From contig JAHQIW010000287.1 in NCBI GenBank assembly GCA_019055375.1, positions 62,001-126,000 on the forward strand: DNA of 64,000 nt. The letters run 5' to 3'. This document shows, piece by piece, positions 35,700-47,880 of the stretch (its first letter is position 1; every line of letters starts with the position of its first letter). Below the pieces are notes generated by a model. It did no database searches. It had not been told where the DNA came from and saw nothing but the letters and a program-made list of their open reading frames with translations. Made by a program: the position numbers and the translations under genes. This DNA is from Parelaphostrongylus tenuis. Lineage: Eukaryota > Nematoda > Chromadorea > Rhabditida > Metastrongylidae.

Positions 35700-36550
35700 A
35701 GTTTTTTATAACAAAACTTTAGCCATTAGACAGAGCAAATGTTTCTGATCAAGAATGTGCTTGCTCTGTAGAAAAAACTTTTTAGAGCTCTGCAATTCGC
35801 ACAAAAAAAAAATGGGTATTTCACACATTGAAATATCGCTGCTTTCCGCCAATTTTTCCAAGCTGCTTCTTGGCTTAATCAATAGCTCAAATCTAGACAA
35901 TTATAGCAATATGCTTAGGTTTTCAAGGAAACCTTTCAGCACGCTGTAACAGCCAAAATAAAAGTATGTTTCACATTTAAGGCGTTTCAACGAGCTTTCC
36001 TCGCGGAGAGCATTTCCCGCAGACTTTTAGAAACCACTTGATAGTCTGAATTCTGCTAAGTCCAGTGATGTATTTGGTTTTTCTAAAGGACTTTTCATTG
36101 AATTGTAATTGGTTAGGGCGCGCAATGCAGCGACGGCACCTGGCCACCACGCCATTATCAGGTATGTGAATGGGATTTCGCAATACTGGTTCCTGGCTGC
36201 CGAGCCATCTCAGCATTCCCCATATTGATTCTCCACAAGCACATGAACATATAGAAAAATTCCGGAGCGTCGGAGAAATTTCTGACTTCTTTCCAAAAAT
36301 CCACATGTGATTCATGCAGCGGATTGGTGTTACAGCCGTACACACACCCTAGCCGACTACAAGTGTGCACTGAGTGTGAAACCTATTATTCATCCGGTCG
36401 TTACATTGCTCGAAGCAGTTCTTTCTGATAGCCAAATGTACCATTGAAATTGGAAAATTTATTTCTCTCCTATTCAGTGAGAAATCTTCGAATGAGAAAA
36501 AATCTTATTTCGAATGGTACGGCGCCAAAAATAAGCTAATCTAGAAATTA
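35700..36550. mobile_element. foldback-like element with satellite-type arms
   Basis: The left arm (about 35700-35990) holds units like those at 49.5 and 58.0-58.4 kb; the clearest block is tgcttaggttttcaagg, ctgtaacagccaaa and gtatgtttcacattt. The right arm (about 36350-36550) carries related units on the opposite strand (caatttcaatggta, ggtttcacactcagtgc on the minus strand). The interior of about 360 bases encodes nothing I recognise. The inverted arrangement repeats that at 49.5-50.6 kb. Borders are approximate. Confidence 0.5.
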
Positions 36551-39416
36551 AACATACCACTAAAATTTACTTGATTTGTGCTATTGATAAACAATAGAAA
36601 CGTTTTGCAAAAGCAAAAAATACGCTTTTATCAAAGGCCTCAATTGGCGCCGCCATAATAGAATAGTACCAAATGAAATCGAATTGTAGAATGGTTCTCG
36701 ATCTTCAACGCTTTTCTATCGTGAAGACAATCAAGTCAAGTATCAAATAATTTTAATTGATGCTGATTTATTTTCTTTTGCTAGCCTGAATAGTTGAGTA
36801 TCGTTAAATGGGATTTATACAAGTGTAACTGAGAAAATCTCAGAGCAGAACAAATACGTGTAGCGCTCTTAAGATTGGCAAAGTTGGAAAACTGCAACAC
36901 GAGAATTATTATAAGCAAACCGTAGCAAATGCCATAAAATAATCGGGATAAGGAAAGAAAAACTTCATGGGAGTAGATCTCTCCGCGAATAGATGGTCCA
37001 AGATAATGCATTCTTGGATGAGTGCAATTTCAGTGTGCCGTTTAAAACTACTATCTATCTTGAGGATTCCCTAATTAGACGGAAACCTCCTCTATAATTA
37101 ATTGACAAATCAACAGAAACGAAATGCTCCTTTGGATGTCTTTGGTTATTTTTTCGGTACGATTCGAGTGCGCATTTGTTCTTCCGCTTTTGCATAAGAT
37201 TTTTCTGGTGAATTAGTAAGTGCACATTAGTAATGACTGTCTTTGTATTTGACTCAGCCGTAACAATGAGGAAGAGTGAGTTGATCGTTGCTGAGATGGC
37301 AGAAGCGTTTGGAAGCTCTGACTATGATTCTCATACAGAGCGAAGATCAATGATTGTCTCCAATGCGAAAGTATTTCGCCACGACCAATTTCATTCATAA
37401 ATAATTAAATATAAAACCCCATAAATGGAGCACTAAAAGTAGAGGAGAACAATTAATGTTTCCTCGATGGAAAATCAGAAAATAGGAGTATTATAAAGTT
37501 CATGTTCAATCGGCGGCACTACCTGCACCATTCCCGATTATATTCCGTACAGTTAAAAAAAAAAAACAGGCAGCATTTTTCGTGAACTATTGACAGCAAC
37601 CGTCACTGAAGATTTTTGATAATCACACTATAAAATGGACACATTGAATTTTTGACTTTATTCAATGGAAGCTTCTGTAATGTTTGGGTTCATTGAAGAT
37701 GAATCTATCGCAAACAAAATTTTGAAATTTGAAGTTTCCGGAACGACCAAAATCACACGGATCATGGCAGTGATACGAACAGCCATTGTACATCGAATCG
37801 CTCCCACATGAGTATCTACAGTCGATTAAAAGCTGACGCGGAAAGAATTTAGCTAAAAAAATTTTGATTACAGCATTTTCTTATATTGATAAGTAGTTTG
37901 CGAGGCCAATTTGCTTAAAGGTAATGGTTGAGGCTTAGACTGTTTCAGTAAAGCATGCTGAGGCTAGCCACATCAAAGAGGTTAGGTTGCTTATTTCATG
38001 GTAGCTAGATAACAGGATCCTATGCAAGAACTCCTAATCATCAATTAGTCCCATTTATTGTAATCATTGAATACATAGTAACCAGCTAGTCAAACTATGA
38101 ATCAACTTGAAATCTCTTTGGCTTTTTGACTCCAGCTAATCTGTCTTCGTTCCTTCTGAAAATCTTAGCGGTGTGGTTTTTGAAAATGAGGCATAGTTTC
38201 AAATAATTACCATCAACCTGCTTGATTACTTTTGAAAGAAACAGAATTTTTTATTCATTTTATCTTCGTTCTTCGAATTCTCCTGATTGATAGACGTTTA
38301 TTATTCTTTGTTAAAATTATGTAAACCTAGAATTTTCTCGTTACTTTTTTATTTTAAAAACTTGGATCTAATTCCTTGAAAAATCAGACTTACTTCTGAG
38401 AAACACTTCAGCACAATATTTGAGTCAAATTTTTTTCTTAACATGAAAAACATGCACGGCGAGCGCAATCTGGCGCCTTAACTATATAAGCATTAGCTTG
38501 AGATTTTTCACTGATTCGCATATCGTCATGTCAAATGTCTTGTATCTTTGATAAAGGTGTCACATTAACCGCTACTGTCAATGTCCTTATTCTGATGACG
38601 ATGGGCACAAGATGTAATTCATATGAAGGCAAACGCGAATCTTTCATTGATTGCCGATCTTCAGAATTTCGCAGGTGCCAAACTCCTTTGCTGTTTCTCT
38701 TTGTGGTCCGCCGTTTCAAATATGACTAGTGGCATCAGATGAGCGTGGAGATTAACTTCGAACATCATTTGGTCACTAGTTTTCAAACTCTTCCAAGTAC
38801 CAAACGTTACCTTGAAGGCCCATCGTTGCCATTCTGTTATCTGGTAATGCGAGTTTTTGTTGCTTTTTCAATTGATTCGAGGGTTTTGATAGATATTGCT
38901 TTGAGCATAATTTCTTTAGAGGTGAAACATAGAATTCATGTAACTATATCCATTCAAAAAGTTGTTAACCATCGATTATTGCTGTGCGCTTGAGAAACTG
39001 CAAAAATTCCCAATCTCGCTTTTATGTTGGAATTCGATCTTTTCGGACATTCTTAGCTTTGGATACAAGTGGTTGCGGAGGTTTCTTCTATGCTGCATTG
39101 AACGATAGTGCATTTTGCTTTCCGGAGACACAGATTGGGAGAATGACGAATGACACTAAATAATTGTAAAAATTGAGTAAAATGCTCAAGCTATATCGAT
39201 GGTTGGAACCGGTCATACATTCACGCAGTTGTTCTCTTTTTTTCATCACCTAATATTGCCATTGACGCACTATTTTTACTTTGTGGCTTCAATAGGTATT
39301 GTATTCAGCTTAGTTTCTTCGAAAATATCCTTGAAAATTGTATGTCTGTTCCTACTTCAAAAGCGCATATCGATCACGTATAATATAAAAAAAATTACAT
39401 GAAAACTACTTTTATA
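36551..39416. other. no feature seen
   Basis: AT-rich. Only short frames (for example 38739-38993 plus). No repeat recognised. Confidence 0.5.
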
Positions 39417-39480
39417 TTCAAAAGATCGACTGTTTTTGAAACCCCCAAAAACATTCAATATAATTCCAAAAAAGAATGAT
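39417..39480 (+). repeat. copy of the flank of the 41.7-kb hammerhead composite
   Basis: A nearly exact 64-base copy of two segments found separately in the 41.7-42.1 kb composite: caaaagatcgactgtttttg through caatataatt, followed directly by ccaaaaaagaatgatttaag. Here they are joined without a ribozyme, so this may be the simpler ancestral arrangement. Confidence 0.8.
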
Positions 39481-40551
39481 TTAAGGAAAACGATGCATTG
39501 ATTTCTTTCTAGATGAGTTTGAAAGAAAGCCAACTAATTAAGAATCCCTTCTTATCGTGCGTGTCTACGCCGCATTGTTGTCAGATAATCCAAGTCGTCC
39601 TGTCAACATGACCAACTATCCTAGTAGAGGCTTTATTCATTTGCTCGATCAATATTTCATGACTTTTGGAAGACTTTCAGTTTTTTTTTGATGAAAAAAC
39701 CATCCGGAATTTAGATAGCCGTTTTCGAACTTCGGATTTCTGATTAATTAACAAAGATTGGAGCCAGGAAGTGTGATGAGGCTTGAACGAAAAATTTAAA
39801 ACTTTCAGACCAGAAATTTTGAAGACTATAACATGTGAATTTCATAAAAAAGTAGCATGCGCATTGAGTGAATGTTCCATTTTAATGGAGTTTAAGGCAC
39901 AAAACATTTCCATCCCACTCTCTTACAGAAAGTAGAAACAATGGCATGCTTAGAGAAATCATGGTGTTATGCCAACTCGGATTATGTCATACACTGGTAA
40001 GAGGTGCTTTACAAATACACGATGTGCTAATTTTCACTTTTGACTCTGAACTCACCAGGTCTCTTGATAACTATTGGATTACCGATACGAATCCAGGTTT
40101 ACTTGCAGCGTAAAACCTTGACATCAGACATCGGATAACCCCTGAAAGTAAATATAATAGCCATATAAGCACTTATCCAATCCTATGCTCGTATAAATGG
40201 AGCTTAATGCATGACGCTTTTCTGAGCAACGGATTAGCGCTTAATGCTCAAGCCGTCACCTTTTGTTATGCAATGAGCTCCCTTCTTTGTAAAAGACCTG
40301 CCGTTATCTGCTCTGCACTGCAGTGAGTGATGGTCTTTTTCGTTATCTCTCCACTGTGCTGCGCTATGGATTCCGGACCTTGACTGAAGTTCACTTTGCT
40401 CTTTTGCACAATCGAGCTCAGGTGAGATCGATTAAAACCTTCTATTCTCACGTTTTACTCCGACGCCTTTATATCAAATCATAACTACCAACTGCAATGA
40501 ATTACAAAGCACTTTAGCACTTCATCTGATAAGTCATCGCAGTGTTTTTTC
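39481..40551. other. no feature seen
   Basis: No repeat or coding segment recognised. Confidence 0.5.
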
Positions 40552-40770
40552 CACTGTGGGGATCCCAGTACTTCTAGCATTCAAGTCGTTTTTCGTCTTC
40601 TTATTGAATGGCGCAGAATACTGGTCGAGCCATTCCCCTTGCAATCTCGAGGATAGCCTTGCTGTGGCGTTCCGTAGGACGTCGTTGTTGACTGCCGGGG
40701 AGAGGTGGGGGTGGAGCTCAGCTCCACGCGCACCGTGACGAGCATCACAACCACTCGGCCACGGCGCTCC
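40552..40770 (-). mobile_element. SINE-3 copy
   Basis: A third tRNA-derived family, on the minus strand. The head gcgccgtggccgagtggtt resembles the 5' half of a Ser/Leu-type tRNA, with the A box present. Then follow aaggctatcctcgagattgc, cattcaataagaagacg and gaatgctagaagtactg. The same blocks recur at 53.57-53.79 kb, which confirms a family. The B box is decayed. A 7-base match (aaagcac) lies on either side but is too short to claim as a target duplication. Confidence 0.7.
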
Positions 40771-41710
40771 CTAATTATAAAAAACTATAAAGCACGTCAG
40801 GATGTCCAAAATCGTTGATTAAATCACTTTCTTGTCAGTGACTTTTCCATTTTTTTTTTTGAAAGTTCAATATCGAAGTCTTCAAAATTCAAATTTTCGC
40901 CATTGCTCTGGATTATGTTAACCTAACGGCAAGCCAGTAATAAATGTGAAGATATGACGAGGCAAGTGAAGCAAATCTTTGTCACACATTGTTGTACGTG
41001 CTGAGTCTACCTAATTACGGTATTACCAACTTGATTGGACATTTGGATAGACCATCTTAATTATTGCGTACTAAGGGCCTCAACATATCTACATTTTTTT
41101 CCAATACAGTGATTTGACAAATTCTGCTTAATTCGATTAAATCGCTTCGCTACACATGCGATTGTAGGTAAACTATTGTAACACATCCTCAGGTACACTA
41201 TGAAGGAAAAAGAAGGAAAGGCAGAAAAGAAATATAAACTATTTTGCATTGGAGCCTTTTGATGAAAAATTTTCGATTCTTTTTAGTTTCTTTCAGTGAA
41301 AAATGAAAGTTCCTCAAACGAGCTTTTCTTATAAATCTTAAAATTTCTTCCAATTTATTTATTTTGATAGCTGGCTACTGTCATTCATTTACACTTTTAT
41401 GATAAGAGTTAGGTACTATATAGTGTGTTACAGATTTTCACAGAAATAACCTTCCAAATGGGTCTCAAACAGGTTTTTTTTCCAGAAACGTTTGTTCTTT
41501 TGCTTACTTTCTTCGTATGTCTCCATATGAGATATATGCGATAAAAACGACACTAGTGGCGTGCTCCTTATGAGTTGAAGGTGATCGTGTATTCATATTC
41601 TATTAAAGTATGCATGACATCCCACACCTCCCAGATATACAGCGGCGGACATGGTCGTCTCTATGTCGACTCGAATCAAACTCAATTCTCACATATTTTT
41701 ACTTTTGATA
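40771..41710. other. no feature seen
   Basis: No repeat or coding segment recognised. Confidence 0.5.
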
Positions 41711-41771
41711 TTTGAAATGTTATAATTCCAAAAAAGAATGATTTAAGCTCAAAAAGGGGTTGGTACGCCCA

Positions 41772-41819
41772 GGGTCATACACCGGTGTTTCGGAGGTTCG
41801 TCCTCCTCATCAGTGACCC
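41772..41819 (-). ncRNA. hammerhead ribozyme, family B (complete)
   Basis: All invariant positions are present on the minus strand: CTGATGA (complement of 41807-41813) and GAA (41789-41791). Stem I is GGGTCA/TGACCC, six perfect pairs. Stem II is GGAGG/CCTCC, five perfect pairs with loop ACGAA. Stem III is the self-complementary ACACCGGTGT, best drawn as ACA/TGT with a CCGG loop. Predicted cleavage follows A (complement of 41778) in a GUA triplet. G-rich sequence upstream and C-rich sequence downstream could extend stem I across an internal loop, where hammerhead tertiary contacts form. This is the best-formed ribozyme in the window and may be active. Confidence 0.88.
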
Positions 41820-41864
41820 CCGCCCCACCTTCAGCCCTGCATTGAAGCAAGGAGGGAGGCGTAT

Positions 41865-41906
41865 GTGGTGATGGCACACTGTACTATGACACTGTACCAT
41901 CACCAC
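41865..41906. repeat. perfect 10-bp hairpin in family B unit
   Basis: gtggtgatgg (41865-41874) and ccatcaccac (41897-41906) are exact inverted repeats around a 22-base loop that itself holds acactgta twice. It lies upstream of the ribozyme on the minus strand and could be a structural domain of the RNA. Confidence 0.75.
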
Positions 41907-41996
41907 CTCTCAGTCGATAGATTTTTGCTGTTAGATCAAAATTAATTCAAAAGATCAACTGTTTTTGAAACCCCCAAAAAACATTCAATATAATTC

Positions 41997-42028
41997 GGGT
42001 CACTGATGAGGAGGACGAACCTCCGAAA
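41997..42028 (+). ncRNA. hammerhead 5' half, family B
   Basis: The strand GGGTCA, core CTGATGA and stem II GGAGG/CCTCC are identical to the complete copy on the other strand. The sequence departs right after GAAA, so stem III and the 3' side of stem I are missing. Not functional as it stands. Confidence 0.85.
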
Positions 42029-42096
42029 TTTTTTTTGGAATTATATTGAATGTTTTTTGGGGGTTTCAAAAACAGTTGATCTTTTGAAATGTTATA

Positions 42097-45000
42097 GTTG
42101 TCTTATGGTATTATGTCACAGTTCACCTTCGTTCGATTTACTGAAATTTTTGAAGTAGTCTGTGAGACCGGCTTGTATATGTAATTTTCTGAGAATCTGA
42201 TACCATTTCGATCAACCGTATTCATGATCATCTACGAAAGTATATGATTTCACATTCTGAACAATCCTAACATTTCTATCCTATAAGCTGCATACTGGGA
42301 GCTTTTCCTGCTATATTCCAGGCAGAGTGTTCCGCGGAATCGACATGTTTTTAGTGCAAATTTCTCTGATTGTTGACTTTTATTGAAAATTGAAAATTAA
42401 TACGGCCAAAAATTATTTATCCTTTAAAATCTTCTTTATGAAAATTTTTATGTTGATAATCATGTTATTCTAATCTCATATACTCTTTTTGGACGATTTA
42501 CGATTGAATCCTCAATTTAAGGAGAGGTTGATGCAAACGATGTGTGGTTGATGTTTTAACATCAGCATCTTCTTCAAGGCCATGATTCAAGTCAGTGGTC
42601 GTTCACAGCTGCTCGTCCTTGGTTTTATGGTTCTTTCTTGTTGCTCGTTGAATCATCTTCAGTAGATCACCACTGGAATGAAAGCCCACCCCGTGATGTA
42701 ATAGAGGCGATATGTTGGTAGATGAATTGACACAAAGCTATAAATCTTCAACGTTTCAGTGTATAAAGAGTCGCGATTACGTAAGTACAGTTGTGGCGAT
42801 GCTGCAAATCACAAACACGATGAGGTTTCGACCCCGCATAGAGTCTACTGAGCCTATTATTCCCTCGTGGTCCAGAAGTTTACGAGTTTGTTTTTGGAAA
42901 GTCTTTTATTTGTAGTGCAAATAAAGCTTGACTACATCAGGATTCCAGGACGGACTGTCTGCACCAGTATCCAATAACATCCATAAAAAGGCAATAATTC
43001 TCATGCAGCGACAACCCAACACGCGAAAAGTTTGAAGGCCTTTGTAGATGATGTATGCATTGAAACAAATCGAGTCCAAGGAATGCTGAGATATATGAAG
43101 TTGATGTAAAGATAGGTTGTGAAAAAAATACAACTAGTACGGTGGTGGAGCGTGTTCAAAACTTGCATTGATGATCTCAAGCACATCAGAAAAAGATGAT
43201 TTGCTTCGTAATCGATTGCTCTTTCTTTCCAAAAATATACAGTAATCCTCATAATGACATCGCTGTCACTTCAAATTCATTCTAGCGATTCTGAGCGAGC
43301 AATGCTTCGCATCGCCACCTAATTCCTAGACACAATTGCTTCATAAATGTTTTTTGTAAGAGTTGTTCCCTGTTATTAATTAGTTCACCATGTGATAAGC
43401 AGCGCGCATATAGAAGATAGTTTATATTGCTAATAATAATTGATGAATAGAAGTTTATTTGCGTAAATTAATAGCATATCAATTATCACCTGCCTCACCT
43501 GCTTCATATTGATCTTTGAGTAACTCGTGCCAGCTTAAATGGCTATACTGCATTTATTTCTGTCGAGAGGTGTACCAAGGGGTTCCACGCATTCGAATGA
43601 AATTATGAAAGTATAGTTATCGTGAGCGTTGAGTTTGTTGAATTTGTTATTGAAGAAGAAGTATCTGACAGGTAGGTCAGCGAAGCAAATGTAAACCTTG
43701 TTGGCGAAAAGTAGCAAGCCGCCTGATAGGTTCAGCGCTCGCTAAGGAAGCAAAATAAACATCTTTGTTATGAGCCTTTTATTTCTCACTACGTGATAAT
43801 ACACAGTGGCTTGTTTTTTTACTGAGCAAGTTGTACTAACAAGTAGCGTCGAAATTTCTTGGAATACTCGTAAAGTTTACTTGTTCAGAGCAAACCTGAA
43901 AAATTCTAAAAACAAATTCAGAAATTTACGGTCTAATCGCTAATAAAACATTGGAATATGCTTACATAATTTAGTAATTATGCACACTTTCGTGAGCTCT
44001 TTACTTTATGCTGCCGATCTTTGAGCAAAATCGTGTGTGTTAAGGCATATTTCCAATTAGTTGGCTTAGCCACTTTTAGGATGATGATGAAATTTATCGT
44101 TATGACTTTTACAAGTGTATTATGTTGGACACAAATGTTCAATGAAGAGATGACTCCCAAGCTTGTGTGCTTGATATGTAAACTATAATTTGATAAGTAC
44201 GATGAGGGTTTTGATTGCCTACCACCAATTCACTGTAGCTACCTCTTGCCGATAATCGGAACTCTTATATCGAGAACTATCTAAGAAATCAGAAAAAGAA
44301 GCTTAAAAATCACAGCTCACACACTTTTATGCGGACACTTGAGGTGTGGAAAGTTTGGTGAGACACGCTACACATTTTGAATTATTTACGAAATTATCGT
44401 CATAAAATCTGCCCTGATTTGAGCAGCAAAATGACCATTTTTCTAATTATGCTGTGACGAGCAATGAAAAATAAGTTCTGTGCAATAGTAGGCGATGTCT
44501 AAGAATTATAGTGAAATGGAATTATGCTCCTAGACATTTTACGACCTCTATTATACACCAAAGGGTGGTTACAATTTGGCTTTGGTAACTTTGCCGTAAT
44601 GAACAGCGAGATCATGCATCAATTTTGATTTTTGTATGACGACTGTAGCAGCGAAGTACTCTGACGAAGTTGATTATCCTGAAATGGTCAAAGCATAGAA
44701 TTCATTCTTCTTTCACTAACACACTCAAGTACTCCTTGTGCAATGCAAACAAAATCATGGGCGAATTCCACTACTAGCTTAGCTACGACATCGTACTTCA
44801 CCCATAAAGCTTCATACTCATCAGGAGTCTCGCCGGCCAATGCTGCCTTTCAGATATCGCAGCTTAATTCCGAAAAAGAACATCAAGAACCAAGCTCTTG
44901 CCTCAAGTGTCATTGTTTCGCAAATTCTTAGGAAGTTATGACCGACCAATTGTGATATGAATCTTGCTTGTAAGTTTTACAGATTCAGTTCTTGTTCTTT

Positions 45001-47019
45001 CTTGTTTTGATGGTATAGTTGGGCTTCTAACGTGCTTTAGCTTTTCCATTACTCATATCCACAATTCGTTTCTTTGTTATCATGCGATCCAAACGAGAAA
45101 TTTGATATTTGACTTGATAACGCAAATCTGCTTTCGACGGAGCCGCTGTCTGTTTCTTTCTATATCATCTATTCTGAAATTCTGAAGAAAGTTACAAATT
45201 TTTTCTTCTTATTCTGGCCAAGTCATTTCCAGTGGCAGGGTACAATGTGAAGTGTAACCACAAGAGTGCTGATATCTGAGCAAAACTTAGAGCATTACGT
45301 TGCTTTCAGCTTAATATTACCCCTTCTAAGGGCTCGTTAAATTTCTCAACCACCAAAGATGGTTACGACCTGCCTTTTTCTTAGACGTGTTTCATATTTC
45401 CCTTATGCAAATTCTGCTTGTGAAGTTCGTGCTCTGAATTCCCTGGCTCTCAACCCCATCACACTTTTTGGGCTTCACTTCAAAACCTTGCTTCCTCATT
45501 GACGTAGACTACTTACATAGAGATTCTAGGTCACGTGAAAGTACGAGTATGAAGAGTTTTTGATAATGTCAATAACGTTCAAGCATTGCTCACTTTCTTC
45601 GATTTTTCTTTCTTCCAATAATTTCGTAACCCACATCTACAACACCACTGATCATGAGGAAGCGAAGCTTGAGAAGCCTTAACGAGCATTAAGAATGCGC
45701 TGAAGAGAATAAAGAACAACCGAATAAAAGCCCACATTTTCGACGACGATTTTCCTGCTTTGACTGTGAGCGGGAAACCTGATATCTACGTAGTCAGGGT
45801 AAAAGATTACTCGACATCATTGAGCGCGCAGTCCAAAAGTCGACGCTGTATCATGTAAGTGAAATAGAATTTTCAAAGCATCGACCTACAATCTGCAATT
45901 AAAGATCAGACACTTGATTCTGCGCGCTAGATTGTCGAAAATCAGGTGGAATGAGTCGTGCATCTTGACCACAGCCGATACACATGATCTGTTGCCGTAT
46001 GAAGTATTTGGGAAGTTAATCGGAAAGCAGAAATGCCATCGACCCAATGGTTAGAGCCATGGAACGGCTAGAATGAAGATATAGTGCTCATCGAGGTCTT
46101 AGAACAAACAAAATCCATTGAATTACTTCTGCTGACACGAGAAAATGGGAATCTTATAGGCAGCTTCTTAACACATCCAACAGCAAATGAAACACCATGT
46201 AGTACACGTAATACATCTATTGCTGTCTGTGTGAAGCCTCTCAAATGCTCGCCAATGTTGTCCATTGCCTATGCAAGATTCCACATTTCTTTTCATTTAA
46301 AATCCAAGTTGCATACTGTGGTTTCCATAAAAGTTGGAGAACTACAATTAGAACTTTCATGCTCAACCATCTCCTATCGAAAAATGCATATTTCTTTGGT
46401 TAATTGTAATGCTATCTGATGAAAAGCTTCAAATGAGTGCATAATGTACGACAATTACACATTTTGAATTGTGCACTATGTAAATTTTGCTTTGAAGAGG
46501 GTGCTATTTGAAAAATTGATGACAGGCTCGAATTTTTGTATAAAAAAATGTCTTCGAATGCCGACTTGCTACAAACTTCGGTATTAATAGTCAGATCACA
46601 CAACCTCCTAGGCGGTTGCGGACTGATTTACAACGTAAGGTGCTAGGTGTGGACACATGAGTCGTCACAGAATCTCTAGGGCCTTAGTTTTAGAACTTAT
46701 GAAACGACCCAATATTTCGAGTGCCTACAGTGATTAAATAGGAAGTTGCTTATTTCAAAAGCGTTTTAGAAGTAAATAACCTTTTGAGTCGTCTCACAAA
46801 GCTCTGTAGGAATATTTCCATACTGACTCAAGGCAACTTCCCCAATGAGTAATTACTAGTTCTCGTTGTTTTCGAAGCAAAACAAGGCGATGGCTTTATG
46901 ATAGCAGCAATGTAGCTCACACCCTTCTGCATTCCCTTGCTTGAGACTTTTCAAGACACATCTGGTAAAAACTCTAAACTCTTATGTTCTTCCATCATTT
47001 TCTTAGTAATCGATGACGA
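42097..47019. other. no feature seen
   Basis: Nearly 5 kb without a recognised repeat or gene. Frames of 60-111 codons (for example 46084-46419 plus) have no motif I know. Confidence 0.5.
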
Positions 47020-47690
47020 TAAAAAAAAGCGCAGACAGCTTACTTCAGATCCTTTCGCCGTTGTGAAACACAAAGTACTAGCATTGACCTTTCGACTACG
47101 CATTCAATAATATCAAATAATCTATCATCCTGCTCAAGTAGCCACCAGGTTTCTGACGCATCATGTCGAGGTAGGGATAATCGTTAAGAGAAGATAGACA
47201 TAAGTGAGTGTTCTTCAATCTCTTTGCTGTATCCTCGATTTTCATTTACGCTCTCCCATGCGGAACTATGAAGCTAGATCGCTGACTATGTTGACTTTCC
47301 GACCTAGCTAGACGTAACTGGAACATTCGGAGATATTTATTTTGTTGAGTGTGAATGGGAAAATTAAAATCCATTCCTTTCTTATGCGTGGTTCTCGTTC
47401 AAAATTAGTTAGAGCCCAATCTTGCCACAGGCGATGTCAGTTTCGGTCAACATTCGTTTTGCCTGGCTGATACTTGGTATTATAAAGCACGATATCAGCA
47501 AAGCGAAGATGGTTCAGTTATCGACAGTCGATTTTCACTTCCACGTTGTCCCATTCTAGTGTTCGTATGACATTATGAATGGTGAGAGTAAATAATTTTG
47601 GCGAGCTTGCTTCTCCTCGTGAAAATCCTGTTCTACGACTACGTCCAAGGATTCTGACGTTTTTACTGCTTTTTTTCGCCACTACACAAC
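47020..47690 (-). pseudogene. RTE-class LINE, C-terminal portion of R4
   Basis: Minus-strand blocks in family order: GEASSPKLFT, VIRTLEWDNVEVKIDCR, LNHLRFADIVL, NISECSSYV and LGRKVNIV, then KIEDTAKRLKNTHL and VVERSML. The catalytic FADD reads FAD-IV, so one Asp codon is missing. Stops lie between blocks. The N-terminal part of the same protein lies at 48.82-49.34 kb on the same strand; a mariner and SINE-2 pieces lie between, and about 120 residues of the domain are lost. Confidence 0.85.
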
Positions 47691-47725
47691 CGTGGCACAT
47701 TTACGCCACCACCCATTCAACATTT
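47670..47725 (-). mobile_element. SINE-2 head fragment (minus)
   Basis: Read on the minus strand, gggtggtggcgtaaat followed by ggttgtgtagtggcg matches the first 50 bases of the 27.85-kb SINE-2 copy (gagtggtggcgctaat ... ggtggtgtagtgg). It is truncated after the A box. Confidence 0.5.
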
Positions 47726-47734
47726 CTTCTATAG

Positions 47735-47862
47735 CTATCAGCCTATGAGCACGTACCCAAAGTATGGACGTAACGCGGGTTCAACACCCGTCTGAGGTCG
47801 AGTTTTTGCTCATCACTCATATCTCTTATATGGCAGTATCGTTCTATCGGCGACATTTTGGG
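47735..47862 (+). mobile_element. SINE-2 copy (plus)
   Basis: B-box segment aacgcgggttcaacacccg followed by gctcatcactcatatctctta and gcagtatcg-tctatcggcgaca, in the order of the 27.85-kb copy. The A box region is decayed. It lies back to back with the minus-strand head and ends just before the mariner. Confidence 0.6.
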
Positions 47863-47880
47863 TGTAAAATTTAATTTTTA

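Larger units (their letters stand above)
41711..42096. mobile_element. composite hammerhead palindrome (family B)
   Basis: Order: tttgaaatgttata; the segment also seen at 39.46 kb; a complete hammerhead on the minus strand (41.77-41.82); a GC-rich unit with a perfect 10-bp hairpin; an arm at 41946-41996; the 5' half of the same hammerhead on the plus strand; and the inverted arm at about 42036-42088. The flanking tttgaaatgttata is repeated exactly at 42083-42096, a possible target duplication, though six of its bases overlap the arm. No protein is encoded. It resembles a retrozyme-type non-autonomous element inserted with inversion; that reading is inference. Confidence 0.7.

Noticed and set aside
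42780..42840. B-box-like ggtttcgacccc with a weak upstream A-box-like stretch.
   Set aside because: Does not match any of the three SINE families, and arms do not pair.
42955..42982. Minus-strand LLDTGADS, like a retroviral-type aspartic protease site.
   Set aside because: The surrounding 75 residues show no other protease or LTR-element feature, and no long terminal repeats or related coding lie nearby.
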